Source: CAIWXH01 sp964555675
Lineage (GTDB): Bacteria > Chloroflexota > Chloroflexia > Chloroflexales > Chloroflexaceae
Length of the DNA: 64,000 nucleotides
Assembly: GCA_964555675.1 (NCBI GenBank)
Contig: CAZKTU010000002.1
Coordinates: 1-64,000, forward strand
Reading direction: 5' to 3'
In this document: positions 42,106 through 50,730 of the stretch, piece by piece
Layout of the letters: every line of letters begins with the position of its first letter
Numbering within the stretch: position 1 is the first letter of the stretch
Translations under genes and position numbers: made by a program
Notes under the pieces: generated by a model
Database searches by the model: none
The model's input: the letters and a program-made list of their open reading frames with translations, nothing else
What the model was told of the DNA's origin: nothing

Positions 42106-42996
42106 GTGACCAGAGGCTTTCAGGGTCGGACGATCATCTTTCAGCAGGGGGCCGGCGCCTCGCCGCGCGATACCACCGCGATCTCGCGCGACAGCTTCGT
42201 CCGCGCCCTCGAGGCAATCGCCCGCATCGCCAACGAGGCCGAGTCCGTCGCCGCGGGCCTCGCGCAGGTCCTCGACACGCTCTGCGCCGAGCTGGGCTGG
42301 CCGATCGGGCACGTCTATCAGCTCTCGGCCGACGACCAGCAGGTCCTCACCTCGGCGGCGATCTGGCACCTCGAGCGGCCCGAGCAGTTCGCGCCCTTCC
42401 TCGAGGCCACCCGCCGGGCCACCTTCCGCAGCGGGCGCGGCCTGATCGGCCAGGTGGCTTCGCGCCGACGGCCAGGGCTCAGCCCCGACGTGACCCGCGA
42501 CCGCCGCTTCGTCCGGCGCCACGCGGCCGAGGCCGCGGGCGTGCGCGCCTGGCTGGCCTTCCCCATCGTCGCCGACGGGCGCGTGGTCGCCGTGTGCGAG
42601 TGCTTCAGCACCGAGCGCGTCGTCCTCGACCCCTCCCTCGCCGGGCTGCTCAGCTGCGCCGGCCTGGCCCTCGGCCGGCTCTACGAGCGCGAGCGCTGGC
42701 ACGAGGAGCGCGAGCGCCTTCTCGAGCAGCTTGCCGCCGCCGCATCTCCGCCCCCCCAGCCGGCGGCCCTCAGCGCCCTGGCCGGCGCCGTCGCCCACGA
42801 GATCAACTCGCCCCTCTTTGCGGCGCGCACCTGCCTGGCTCTGCTGGCGGCCGAGCAGCCCAATGAGCCCCTGATCGCCGCGGCCCAGGTTGACCTGGGC
42901 CGCATCGCCGCTACTCTCGAGACCCTCCACACCCTGGCCGAGGCGGCGCCTCTCGGCCAGCGCCTCGCCCAGTTCGTCAAGCCGCCCACTGTCTAA
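42106..42996 (+). CDS. GAF-domain protein with a HisKA-like helix but no ATPase domain
   Basis: This 296-residue protein starts at GTG 42106, with TGAGGTG upstream. Residues about 30-200 form a GAF domain (FVRALEAIARIANEAESVAAGLAQVLDTLCAELGWPIGHVY ... GLIGQVASRRRP ... RAWLAFPIVADGRVVAVCECFS). A coiled linker follows, then LSALAGAVAHEINSPLFAARTCLALL, a histidine-kinase dimerisation (HisKA) motif with the phosphorylatable His in AHEINSPL. The chain stops before any N, G1 or G2 box, so there is no HATPase domain. The stop is clean and the NirK-like gene converges 15 bp later, so this looks like a genuine short protein rather than a frameshift. It could be a phosphotransfer partner or a dominant regulator of another kinase. 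Confidence 0.75.
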   Translation: MTRGFQGRTIIFQQGAGASPRDTTAISRDSFVRALEAIARIANEAESVAAGLAQVLDTLCAELGWPIGHVYQLSADDQQVLTSAAIWHLERPEQFAPFLEATRRATFRSGRGLIGQVASRRRPGLSPDVTRDRRFVRRHAAEAAGVRAWLAFPIVADGRVVAVCECFSTERVVLDPSLAGLLSCAGLALGRLYERERWHEERERLLEQLAAAASPPPQPAALSALAGAVAHEINSPLFAARTCLALLAAEQPNEPLIAAAQVDLGRIAATLETLHTLAEAAPLGQRLAQFVKPPTV

Positions 42997-43011
42997 GCTC
43001 GTTGTCCGCGC

Positions 43012-44460
43012 CTAATTCTTTGGGTCGCCGTCGCCGGCCTTGAAGAAGCCGAGGGCGCCGCGGCCGACGAAGTTGAAGGCGTGGGTGACGATGGGGTACT
43101 TGCCGTCCTCGGCGAAGGTGAACTCGACGATCGCGCCCTGGGAGGGGGCCAGGTCGACCGCCTGCGAGCCCCAATTGCCCTCGTTGCCGCGCTCGAGCTT
43201 CACGCCCTCTTTGATCACCGTGTCGAAGATTGTGCCGACGATGTGGAAGGCGCTGTCCACACTCGGCCCCGCGTTGAGCACGAAGACCCGCACGCGCTCG
43301 CCGGTCCCCACCGCGATCGGGCCATCCTTATACTGATTGGCCACGCCGTTGAAGAGCACGAAGTCGGGGGAGGGCGCCGCGGCTGCGGCCTTCGCCAGGC
43401 TGCTCACCTCGCCCTGGGGGCCGAGGTACCATTCGCTCTGCACAATCGCGAACTCCTTGTCGACCGGGGGCAGGCCGGCGGCCGGCTCGACGATCACCAT
43501 CCCGTACATTCCATTGGCGATGTGGTGCAGGGCCGGGCCTGTGCCGCAGTGGTACATCCAGACGCCCGCGTAGTTGGCCTTCCACTCGTAGATCTTCTCT
43601 TCGCCGGGCATGATGTCGGTCATCTCGTCGTTGTGGGCCACCATGCTCGCGTGGAAGTCGACCGAGTGGGGCAGCTCGCTGCCGGCCGGGTTCTTCAGGT
43701 GGATGCGCACGGTGTCGCCCACCTTGACCCTGATCACCGGGCCGGGGACGGTGCCGCCGAAGGTCCAGACCTTCTGCACGAAGCCGGGGGCGACCACCAT
43801 CTCCTTCTCGATCGTCTCGAGGGTGATCTCGTGGACCTCGCCCGCGAGCAGCGCCGGCGCGGCGGGGTCGTAGCGCACCGGGGCGGGGGCGTTGGGGTCG
43901 GCCTCGACCGAGGTCGCCGCAGGCGCGCCGCCGTGCCCGTCGTGCTCCGCGCTGGCCGCAGGGGCGGCCTGGCCCTCGACCCGCACCTGGCCCACCATGC
44001 CGGCGTCTTTGTGGCCAGGGATCGCGCAGACGAAGCCCTGGCCGGTCGCGGGGATGCTCACCTCGCCCTCGGCCGTGGCGCCGGGGTTGGCGACGATGCG
44101 CGTGCCGTCGTCGAAGGTGATATCGTGGGGCAGGGCCCCCGTGTTGACCAGCCGCACCGCGTAGCGGCCCGGCTGCTTCACCGTCAGGCTGGCCGGCTCG
44201 AAGCCCATCTCGAAGCTGCGAACCTCCAGGCTCCCCAGGGTCGCCGCTGCGGCGGGCGCTGATGTGGCGGCAGGGGCGGCGGGCTGCACCGCCGGGGCGA
44301 CCACTGCCGGGGCGGCGGGCGCTGCCGGGGCGGCAGGGCCTTCGATGGCGCGGGCCGTGCGCAAGATGGGGGCGGTGTCGCTACAGGCGCTGAGGCCGAC
44401 GGCCAGGGCTATGGACGCTACCAGGGCTGCCGCGCGTGTGCCGATCTGTGTGGTTCGCAT
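43012..44460 (-). CDS. NirK-like two-domain multicopper lipoprotein with fused N-terminal cupredoxin
   Basis: This 482-residue lipoprotein (lipobox LSAC) starts at 44460, with GGAG 7 nt upstream. A cupredoxin follows an Ala/Pro linker and has type-1 copper ligands in LPHDITF and FVCAIPGHKDAGMVG. The main part is a two-domain multicopper unit. LPHSVDFH gives T1 and T2 histidines and the catalytic Asp; YHCGTGPALHHIANGMYGM gives T2 His, T1 Cys, His and Met; PIVTHAF gives the T2 His shared across the trimer. At the place of the second catalytic His of classical nitrite reductases (HLIGGHGD) this protein has HIVGTIFD, with Ile instead. Nitrite reduction is therefore plausible but unproven; another copper oxidase role is possible. 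A CRP-type palindrome lies upstream. Confidence 0.72.
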   Translation of the reverse strand: MRTTQIGTRAAALVASIALAVGLSACSDTAPILRTARAIEGPAAPAAPAAPAVVAPAVQPAAPAATSAPAAAATLGSLEVRSFEMGFEPASLTVKQPGRYAVRLVNTGALPHDITFDDGTRIVANPGATAEGEVSIPATGQGFVCAIPGHKDAGMVGQVRVEGQAAPAASAEHDGHGGAPAATSVEADPNAPAPVRYDPAAPALLAGEVHEITLETIEKEMVVAPGFVQKVWTFGGTVPGPVIRVKVGDTVRIHLKNPAGSELPHSVDFHASMVAHNDEMTDIMPGEEKIYEWKANYAGVWMYHCGTGPALHHIANGMYGMVIVEPAAGLPPVDKEFAIVQSEWYLGPQGEVSSLAKAAAAAPSPDFVLFNGVANQYKDGPIAVGTGERVRVFVLNAGPSVDSAFHIVGTIFDTVIKEGVKLERGNEGNWGSQAVDLAPSQGAIVEFTFAEDGKYPIVTHAFNFVGRGALGFFKAGDGDPKN

Positions 44461-44574
44461 AGTCATACTCCGTAACGATGCTGCCGACTGCGGCGGGCCG
44501 GTCGCGCCGATGGCCTCGGGCGGTCCGTCGCTTGTCTTGTTGGGTGCATCGTACGGCGGGCCTCGCCCCGTGAA

Positions 44575-44590
44575 TGTGACGATTCTCACA
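44575..44590. promoter_or_regulatory. CRP/FNR-superfamily site upstream of the NirK-like gene
   Basis: TGTGACGATTCTCACA is a perfect TGTGA-N6-TCACA palindrome. Its centre is about 122 bp upstream of the NirK-like start codon, which allows an activator position ahead of an unseen promoter. It also overlaps nothing coding. Confidence 0.55.
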
Positions 44591-44664
44591 AGAGCGCCCC
44601 GTGGCCCCTAGGGTTGTGCCTCCGCAACGATCAGGCTCGCCGGTCGACCCCATAGAGGCGCGGC

Positions 44665-44700
44665 GAAAAGCAACGGGGCCGGGCAATACGCCCGGCCCCG
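44665..44700 (-). terminator. Intrinsic terminator of topA
   Basis: On the minus strand two perfect 11-bp arms (44674-44684 and 44690-44700) enclose a 5-base loop and are followed by TTGCTTTTC. The stem begins about 25 bp past the topA stop codon. It separates topA from the NirK-like gene. Confidence 0.8.
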
Positions 44701-44724
44701 CTCGGCTCTGGTCACGCCACGCTG

Positions 44725-47190
44725 TCAGGCGCTCTTTTTGGTCGTGCCCTTGCCCGTCGAGGCGGCTGGCTTGGCTGTGGCCTTGGTCGCGGGGGCCTTG
44801 GCGCTCGACTTGGCCGGAGCCTTCGCCGTAGGTGTCTTGGCGGCGGGCTTGGCCGCGGGGGCTTTTGCGGCGGGCTTGGCCGCGGGGGCCTTGGCGGCGG
44901 GCTTGGCCGACGCGGCGACCGGCTCGCCGGTGGCCTCGACCGGGGCCAGCTCTTCGAGGCTGTTGGTCAGGTATTCGCACTTCGGGTAGCGCGAGCAGCC
45001 GAAGAAGGGCCGGCCGAACTTCCCGCGGCGCTGCATCAGCTCGCCCTCGTTGCACTTGGGGCAGCTCACGCCCGTGGGCAGCGGCAGCGGCACCGGCTTG
45101 CCGTCTTTGCCGAGGCGGCGTGTATTGCTGCACTCGGGGTAGCCCGAGCAGCCCAGGAAGGGGCCGAAGCGGCTCTTCTTGATCACCATCGGGCGCCCGC
45201 AGAGGTTGCACATCACATCGCTGGTCTCGGGGGCCGCAGCCTTATCGAGCACGATGTTGCCCTCGCCGTCGCGGTGGAAGTCGCTGCTGAAGTCGCACGA
45301 TTCGGGCCCGCCGTCCTTGTTATAGCGGGTGCAGGCCAGGAACTCGCCGTTGCGGCCGAACTTGATCGCCAGGAAGCCCTGCTGGCACTTCGGGCAGGCC
45401 AGGTCGGTGACGATCTCTTCGCGCTTGACATTGCGCATCTGGCGCTGGGCGTCGGCCAGATTCTGCTGGAAGGGGCCGTAGAAGTCGCGCAGCACGGGCA
45501 CCCAGGCCTTGGCGCCCTCGGCGATATCGTCGAGCTGCTGCTCGAGCGACGAGGTGAAGTCGTAATCGACGATCTTGGGGAAGTGCTCGACCAGCAGGTC
45601 GGTGACCACGCGCCCCAGGGTCGTCGGCAACAGCTTCTTCTCGGCCAGCTCGACGTACTCGCGCTCCTGGATGGTCGAGATGATCGAGGCGTAGGTCGAG
45701 GGCCTGCCGATGCCCAGACGCTCGAGCTCCTTGACCAGGCTGGCCTCGGTGTAGCGCGGGGGCGGCTCGGTGAAGTGCTGGATGGGCAGCAGCTGGGTCA
45801 GGGTCAAGGGGTCGCGCTCCTCGAGGGGGGGGAGGCGTCGCTCGCTGTCCTCGTCCTCTTCGCCCTCGTCGAGGCTGACATTATAGACCGCCAGGAAGCC
45901 CGGGAACTTCAGCACCGAGCCGGTGGCCCGGAAGACATAGGGCGCATCGCCGGCGGGGCCGGCCTTCGTCCAGGCGCCGATGTCGACCGTAGTGCTGTCG
46001 AAGACGGCCGGGGCCATCTGCGAGGCGATAAAGCGCTTCCAGATTAGATCGTAGAGACGGGCCAGGTCGCGGTCGAGCTTGCCGCCGACCGCCTCGGGGG
46101 TGCGGGCGCTGCTGGTCGGGCGGATGGCCTCGTGGGCCTCCTGGGCGCCCTTGGCCCTGGTGCGGTAGACGGGGGGCTTCTCGGGCAGGTACTCCTGGCC
46201 GAAGCGCGACCCGATCAGCTGGCGCGCCTCGGCCTGGGCCTCGGCGGCAACGTTGGTGCTGTCGGTGCGCATATAGGTGATCAGGCCGACCGAGCCGTCT
46301 TCGCCGCCGACGTCGATGCCCTCGTAGAGCCGTTGGGCCAGGGTCATCGTCTTTTTTGCGCTGAAGCCGAGCTTGCGCCCGGCCTCTTGCTGCAGGGTCG
46401 AGGTGGTGAAGGGCGGCGCCGGCCCGCGGCGCTTGTCTTTGCGCGTCACCTTCTGAACTGCGTAGCGGGCGCCCTCGAGGTCGGTCACGATCGTGTCGGC
46501 CTGCTCGCGGTTCGCGACGGCGAACTTGTCGAGCTTCTTGCCGGCGCGCTCGATCAGCACGGCCCTGAAGGCGTCGCGCGGGGCCACGCCGCCGCTCTTC
46601 AGCAGGTCGGCCTCGATCGTCCAATATTCAACCGCGACGAAGGCCTCGACCTCGCGCTCGCGCTCGACGATCAGGCGCACGGCCACAGACTGCACGCGCC
46701 CCGCCGAGAGGCCGCGCTTGACTTTGTCCCACAGCAGCGGGCTGATCTGGTAGCCCACCAGCCGGTCGAGGACGCGCCTGGCCTGCTGGGCGTTGACCAG
46801 ATTCTCGTCGATCGTGCGCGGGTTCTGGATGGCCTGCTGCACCGCGTTGCGCGTGATCTCCTGGAAGACCACCCGGTGGATCGGGGTGCGCCGCGGCACG
46901 TTCACTGCCTCGGTGATATGCCAGGCGATCGCCTCGCCCTCGCGGTCGGGGTCGGTCGCCAGATAGACTGCGTCGGCGGACTTGACCGCCGCGCGCAGCT
47001 CGCTCACGACCTTCTGCTTGGTGACCTCGTAGACCGGCGCGAAGTCGCGCTCGACGTCGATCGAGAGGTCGCGCTTCGGCAGATCGCGCACGTGACCCAT
47101 GCTCGACGTTACACGGTAGCCGCGGCCAAGGTATTTTTGAATCGTCTTCGCCTTTGCGGGCGACTCGACGATAACTAGTTTATCTCCCAT
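44725..47190 (-). CDS. topA: DNA topoisomerase I with a lysine/alanine-rich C-terminal tail
   Basis: This 821-residue type IA topoisomerase relaxes negative supercoils. The TOPRIM domain opens with MGDKLVIVESPAKAKTI and has the acidic triad in ATDPDREGEAIAW. The active-site tyrosine is Tyr306 in GLITYMRTDSTN. Three C-terminal zinc-finger modules (CPKC...C, CNLCGRP...C, CPKCNEG...C) span about 600-740. A tail of about 65 residues is then built of KPAAKAP-type repeats, like a histone H1 tail, and would add nonspecific DNA binding. A near-consensus promoter lies 46 bp upstream and a clear terminator lies after the gene, so it is monocistronic. Confidence 0.97.
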   Translation of the reverse strand: MGDKLVIVESPAKAKTIQKYLGRGYRVTSSMGHVRDLPKRDLSIDVERDFAPVYEVTKQKVVSELRAAVKSADAVYLATDPDREGEAIAWHITEAVNVPRRTPIHRVVFQEITRNAVQQAIQNPRTIDENLVNAQQARRVLDRLVGYQISPLLWDKVKRGLSAGRVQSVAVRLIVEREREVEAFVAVEYWTIEADLLKSGGVAPRDAFRAVLIERAGKKLDKFAVANREQADTIVTDLEGARYAVQKVTRKDKRRGPAPPFTTSTLQQEAGRKLGFSAKKTMTLAQRLYEGIDVGGEDGSVGLITYMRTDSTNVAAEAQAEARQLIGSRFGQEYLPEKPPVYRTRAKGAQEAHEAIRPTSSARTPEAVGGKLDRDLARLYDLIWKRFIASQMAPAVFDSTTVDIGAWTKAGPAGDAPYVFRATGSVLKFPGFLAVYNVSLDEGEEDEDSERRLPPLEERDPLTLTQLLPIQHFTEPPPRYTEASLVKELERLGIGRPSTYASIISTIQEREYVELAEKKLLPTTLGRVVTDLLVEHFPKIVDYDFTSSLEQQLDDIAEGAKAWVPVLRDFYGPFQQNLADAQRQMRNVKREEIVTDLACPKCQQGFLAIKFGRNGEFLACTRYNKDGGPESCDFSSDFHRDGEGNIVLDKAAAPETSDVMCNLCGRPMVIKKSRFGPFLGCSGYPECSNTRRLGKDGKPVPLPLPTGVSCPKCNEGELMQRRGKFGRPFFGCSRYPKCEYLTNSLEELAPVEATGEPVAASAKPAAKAPAAKPAAKAPAAKPAAKTPTAKAPAKSSAKAPATKATAKPAASTGKGTTKKSA

Positions 47191-47235
47191 ATCACACTGT
47201 GCTCACTCTTAAAGATGCCAAAATTTCGCTTCTGC

Positions 47236-47264
47236 ACTATACGTTGGCCCTCAGGCCTTGTCAA
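47236..47264 (-). promoter_or_regulatory. topA promoter
   Basis: The minus strand reads TTGACA (47259-47264), a 17-bp spacer and TATAGT (47236-47241). This is nearly the consensus sigma-70 promoter and the strongest in the window. Confidence 0.85.
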
Positions 47265-47281
47265 TAGCCCTTACTATAGCC

Positions 47282-47749
47282 TCATCCGCCGTCGAAGCTG
47301 TGGATCTCGATCTGCATCTCGGCGGCTGATCCGCTCTCCACCGCCCCCAGGATGACCCCGGTCAGCAAGCTCGGGTGGGGCGCCCGCGCCAGGTAGAAGA
47401 GGTGGCTCTGGCAGCCGGTGTCGCGCGAGCCGAAGCCGCGGACGGGGATGCTGACGCCCGGCAGTTCGCTCAGGGCCTTGCACCAGATACACTCCATGCG
47501 CTCGGCCCCGGCTACGGCCCAGGCCTCGCGCAGGCGCGCCTCGGCCCGCAGATAGTCGATATGCCAGTGGGGCCGGTCTTTCTGGCGTCGCAGGTGGTAG
47601 GCCAGGCGCGCGTCGATGCCGCCCGAGCCGTAGGCGCTACCTACATAGAGGTAGAAGCCAGGCGCAAAGTCGAAGCTGCCGAGGCGGCCCACGCTCAGCC
47701 CCCTGACGGGCTGCTCGAGCTGTAGGACGAGGATGTAGCTGCCCTTCAC
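47282..47749 (-). CDS. GIY-YIG-superfamily (DUF123) protein
   Basis: This 155-residue protein starts at GTG 47749, with AAGGAG 5 nt before it; the longer ATG frame to 47803 lacks a ribosome site. The GIY-YIG-like core shows KGSYILVLQL, then FAPGFYLYVGSAYGSGGIDARLAYHLR (Tyr, Gly-Ser and Arg), and further on KDRPHWHIDYL, characteristic of the DUF123 clade. Related proteins are stand-alone or fused to endonucleases of DNA repair, but no activity is established. It lies upstream of and in the same direction as topA, with topA transcribed from its own promoter between them. Confidence 0.8.
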   Translation of the reverse strand: MKGSYILVLQLEQPVRGLSVGRLGSFDFAPGFYLYVGSAYGSGGIDARLAYHLRRQKDRPHWHIDYLRAEARLREAWAVAGAERMECIWCKALSELPGVSIPVRGFGSRDTGCQSHLFYLARAPHPSLLTGVILGAVESGSAAEMQIEIHSFDGG

Positions 47750-47941
47750 GGTGCTCCTTAAGGACGCGGCCTCGGAATCGCTACCACCCAAGGGTACGCC
47801 CAAGCCCCCCCGCGGTCAAGTGGCTTTGGACCGAACGAAGACCACCTGTGTGGCTTGGTGAGCCCGCGCACGCGGCTGCGTAGCCTTAGCCGGCGGGTTT
47901 ACCCGCCCGGCGTGAGAGCAGGGCGGCGTGGCGTGCGGTTG

Positions 47942-47950
47942 TGCTATACT
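47942..47950 (+). promoter_or_regulatory. Extended -10 promoter of purD-purN
   Basis: TGCTATACT is an extended -10 about 38 bp before the purD start; the -35 region is GC-rich and weak. AAGGAG follows at about 47969, 13 bp before the ATG, a long but usable spacing. Confidence 0.5.
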
Positions 47951-47987
47951 TGCCCCATCGGCAAGGCTAAGGAGAGCGCACCTCGTT

Positions 47988-49232
47988 ATGAACGTTCTGT
48001 TGATCGGATCGGGCGGCCGCGAACATGCTTTGGCCTGGAAGATCGCCCAGTCGCCCCGGCTCAGACGTCTCCTCAGCGTACCCGGTAACACCGGCACCGG
48101 CGGGCATGGCCAGAATGTGCCGTTCCCGCTCAGCGACGCCGAGGCTCTCGTCGATCTCGCCCAGCGCGAGCGCATCGATCTGCTGGTGGTGGGTCCCGAC
48201 AACCCCTTGGCAGATGGAATTGTCGACCACTTTGTGGCCGCCGGCATCCCGGCCTTCGGGCCGACCGCCGCCGCCGCCCGCATCGAGAGCAGCAAGTCGT
48301 TTGCCAAGGAAGTCATGGCGGCGGCTGGCGTGCCCACCGCCGTCTCACACGTCTTCGATAGCCCGGCCGCGGCCGCGGACTTCGCTCGCGCGAGCGGCAA
48401 GCCCTGGGTGGTCAAGGCCGATGGCCTGGCCCTCGGCAAAGGCGTGATCGTGCCCGACGATCTGCCCGCCACCCTGGCCGCGATCGAGACTCTCGGCGCC
48501 ACCCCCGCCGGCGACCGCCTGCTGCTCGAGGAGCGCCTGCAGGGCCCCGAGGTCTCGGTCCTCGCCCTCTGCGACGGCAGCCGTCTGCTGGCTCTGCCCC
48601 CGGCCCGCGACCACAAGCGCTTCGGCGAGGGCGATACCGGCCCCAATACCGGCGGCATGGGCGTGGTCGCCCCGGTCGACGGCGTCTCGACGGCCCTGCT
48701 CGAGTCGATCGTCAGCACCTGTATGCAGCCCGTGGTCAACGAGCTCGCCGCCCGTGGCACGCCCTTCCGCGGGGTGCTCTACGGCGGCCTTATGCTCACC
48801 GCCGACGGCCCGAAGGTCCTCGAGTTCAACGCTCGTTTCGGCGACCCCGAGGCCCAGGCCATCCTGCCCCTGCTCGAGGGCGATTTCCTCGAGGCCCTCT
48901 ACGAGTGCGCCGTCGGCAGCCTCAACCCCGAGAAGCTGCGCCGCCGCCGTGGCTACGCCGTCTGTGTCGTGCTTTGCGCCGAGGGCTACCCGGGCCGCCC
49001 GCGCAAGGGCGACCCTATCCGCGGCGTCGAGGCGATCGACGACGACCAGGTGCTCGTCTTCCACGCCGGCACCGCGATCAGCCCCCAGGGTCTCTGCACC
49101 AACGGCGGGCGCGTCCTCGGCGTGACCGGCCTCGGCTCGACCCTCGCCCGCGCCCGTCTCAGGGCGTACGAGGCCGCCGAGCGCATCAGGTTCGAGGGGA
49201 AGTACTACAGGAAGGATATCGGGCGGGAGTGA
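47988..49232 (+). CDS. purD: Phosphoribosylamine-glycine ligase
   Basis: This 414-residue ATP-grasp enzyme performs the second step of de novo purine synthesis, joining glycine to phosphoribosylamine. Family marks are the N-terminal MNVLLIGSGGREHALAWKI, the substrate loop VVGPDNPLADGIVD, ATP-grasp motifs KPWVVKADGLALGKGVI and GPEVSVLALCDG, and the metal site VLEFNARFGDPEAQAIL. Start ATG 47988 is preferred over an upstream in-frame start. The stop overlaps the purN start by 4 bp. Confidence 0.97.
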   Translation: MNVLLIGSGGREHALAWKIAQSPRLRRLLSVPGNTGTGGHGQNVPFPLSDAEALVDLAQRERIDLLVVGPDNPLADGIVDHFVAAGIPAFGPTAAAARIESSKSFAKEVMAAAGVPTAVSHVFDSPAAAADFARASGKPWVVKADGLALGKGVIVPDDLPATLAAIETLGATPAGDRLLLEERLQGPEVSVLALCDGSRLLALPPARDHKRFGEGDTGPNTGGMGVVAPVDGVSTALLESIVSTCMQPVVNELAARGTPFRGVLYGGLMLTADGPKVLEFNARFGDPEAQAILPLLEGDFLEALYECAVGSLNPEKLRRRRGYAVCVVLCAEGYPGRPRKGDPIRGVEAIDDDQVLVFHAGTAISPQGLCTNGGRVLGVTGLGSTLARARLRAYEAAERIRFEGKYYRKDIGRE

Positions 49233-49876
49233 CGTATCAGCTTGCCGTGCTGCTCAGCGGCTCTGGCTCGAACTTGCAGGCCCTGTTCGACGCCGAGGAC
49301 GCCGGTATCCTCGGGGCCAGGGTCGCCCTTGTGGTCAGCGACCGCGCCGACGCCTACGGCCTGCAGCGCGCCCTCGGCCGCGGCATCGCCGCCGCCCACG
49401 TGCCCCTGCCCGCCGCCCCGAGGGGCCCCGCCCGTGACCTCGCCAGGGCCGCCTGGGAGCAGCGCCTCGCCGCGATCACGGCGGCCTTCACGCCCGATCT
49501 GGTGGTGCTCGCGGGCTTTATGCGCGTCCTCTCGCCCGCCTTCCTCAGCTGGTTCCCCAATCGGGTGATCAACCAGCACCCCGCCCTCCTTCCCGACGAC
49601 GGCGGCGAGACCTATCTGACCAGCGGAGGCCTGCGCATTCCCGCACTGCGCGGCGCCCACGTCGTGCCCGAGGCCCTCAGCCGTGGCCTGCCTATCACCG
49701 GCTGCACCGTCCACCGCGTCACCCCCCGCGTCGACGATGGTCCCGTGCTCGCCCGCGCCGAGGTGCCTATTCAGGCCGACGATACCGTCGCGAGCCTGCA
49801 CGAGCGCATCAAGGCCGAGGAGCGCCGCCTGATCGTCGCCGTTGTGGCGGCCCTCGCGGCAGCTGCGCCCGCCTGA
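49229..49876 (+). CDS. purN: Phosphoribosylglycinamide formyltransferase with an inserted loop
   Basis: This 215-residue PurN starts at GTG 49229, overlapping the purD stop (GTGA). It transfers a formyl group from 10-formyl-tetrahydrofolate to GAR in step three of purine synthesis. The N-terminal nucleotide-site loop LLSGSGSNLQAL, the catalytic Asn and His in VINQHPALLP and the catalytic Asp in TPRVDDGPVL are all present. Between HPALLP and the usual G-H-x-V helix there is an extra segment of about 16 residues (DDGGETYLTSGGLRIP). It is absent from the E. coli enzyme and probably forms a loop near the active site. Confidence 0.93.
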   Translation: MTYQLAVLLSGSGSNLQALFDAEDAGILGARVALVVSDRADAYGLQRALGRGIAAAHVPLPAAPRGPARDLARAAWEQRLAAITAAFTPDLVVLAGFMRVLSPAFLSWFPNRVINQHPALLPDDGGETYLTSGGLRIPALRGAHVVPEALSRGLPITGCTVHRVTPRVDDGPVLARAEVPIQADDTVASLHERIKAEERRLIVAVVAALAAAAPA

Positions 49877-49913
49877 GTATCAGCCTCCATCCTGGCTTAC
49901 ATCCGGAGCTATG

Positions 49914-50678
49914 ATGCTGATCAGCGGTCTCACAACTACACTGATCTACCTGGCCCTCTGCCTGATCGTCGCCGGGGTGCGCTTTCTGCTGCACCAGGAG
50001 GGGCCGCGCGCCTTCGGGCTGCACCTCGATCGGCGCGGCCTCAGGCTCTTCGGCGAGGGCCTTATCGCCGGCGCCCTCACCTTCGCCATCTACCCCCTCC
50101 TGACCGTGCTCGCCTCGCGCGGCGAGCTGAGCCTGAGCACCACCCCCTTCGCGATCAACTTCACGCTCCGCTTCCTCCCGATCTGGGGTCTGGCCCTGCT
50201 CTCCATGGCTGTTTTCGAGGAGGCCCTCTTCAGAGGCTACCTGCTGCCCAAGTTTCTCCGGCGCCTCCCCCTCGTGCCGGCGATCATCCTCCCGGCGCTG
50301 CTCTTCAGCCTCATCCATCTGCTCAGCCACGAGACCTCGCCGACCTTTCTGGTGGGTGTGTTCAATGCCGCGCTCTTCGGCGTGACAATGTCGATCGCCG
50401 TGATCCAGACCCGTTCGCTCATGTGGGCCGTCGGCTGCTCGCTGACCTGGAATCTGACCCAGCTCTTTCTGCTGCAGTACCAGTACACCGCCGCGCCCAA
50501 CCTGCTCAACCTGCGCATAACACCGGATCTGCTGGCTGGCACGGCCCAGGTGCCCGAGTCGGGCCTGCTCATGACCGCGGTCACCCTGGCCCTCGCCGGC
50601 CTCGTCCTCGCCCGCTATGGCGTGCCGCGGAGCGCAGAGATCGAGCTGAATCCCCTCCCTCAGACGGAGCGCCCCTGA
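49914..50678 (+). CDS. CPBP-family intramembrane metalloprotease
   Basis: This membrane protein of about 254 residues has the CPBP pattern EEALFRGYLLPKFL, then LLFSLIHLLSH and a C-terminal SLTWNLTQLF, giving the Glu/Arg/His/Asn active-site set. Six or seven hydrophobic segments are visible. ATG 49911 and ATG 49914 are adjacent; GGAG at 49905-49908 gives the better 5-nt spacing to 49914. It starts 37 bp after purN on the same strand and may be co-transcribed, but nothing links its role to purine synthesis. It is distinct from the CPBP protein at 1.9-2.9 kb. Confidence 0.85.
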   Translation: MLISGLTTTLIYLALCLIVAGVRFLLHQEGPRAFGLHLDRRGLRLFGEGLIAGALTFAIYPLLTVLASRGELSLSTTPFAINFTLRFLPIWGLALLSMAVFEEALFRGYLLPKFLRRLPLVPAIILPALLFSLIHLLSHETSPTFLVGVFNAALFGVTMSIAVIQTRSLMWAVGCSLTWNLTQLFLLQYQYTAAPNLLNLRITPDLLAGTAQVPESGLLMTAVTLALAGLVLARYGVPRSAEIELNPLPQTERP

Positions 50679-50730
50679 GGTGTTCGCCTGTAGACTACCC
50701 AGGTCAACGATCACTATCTGAAGGAGCGCA

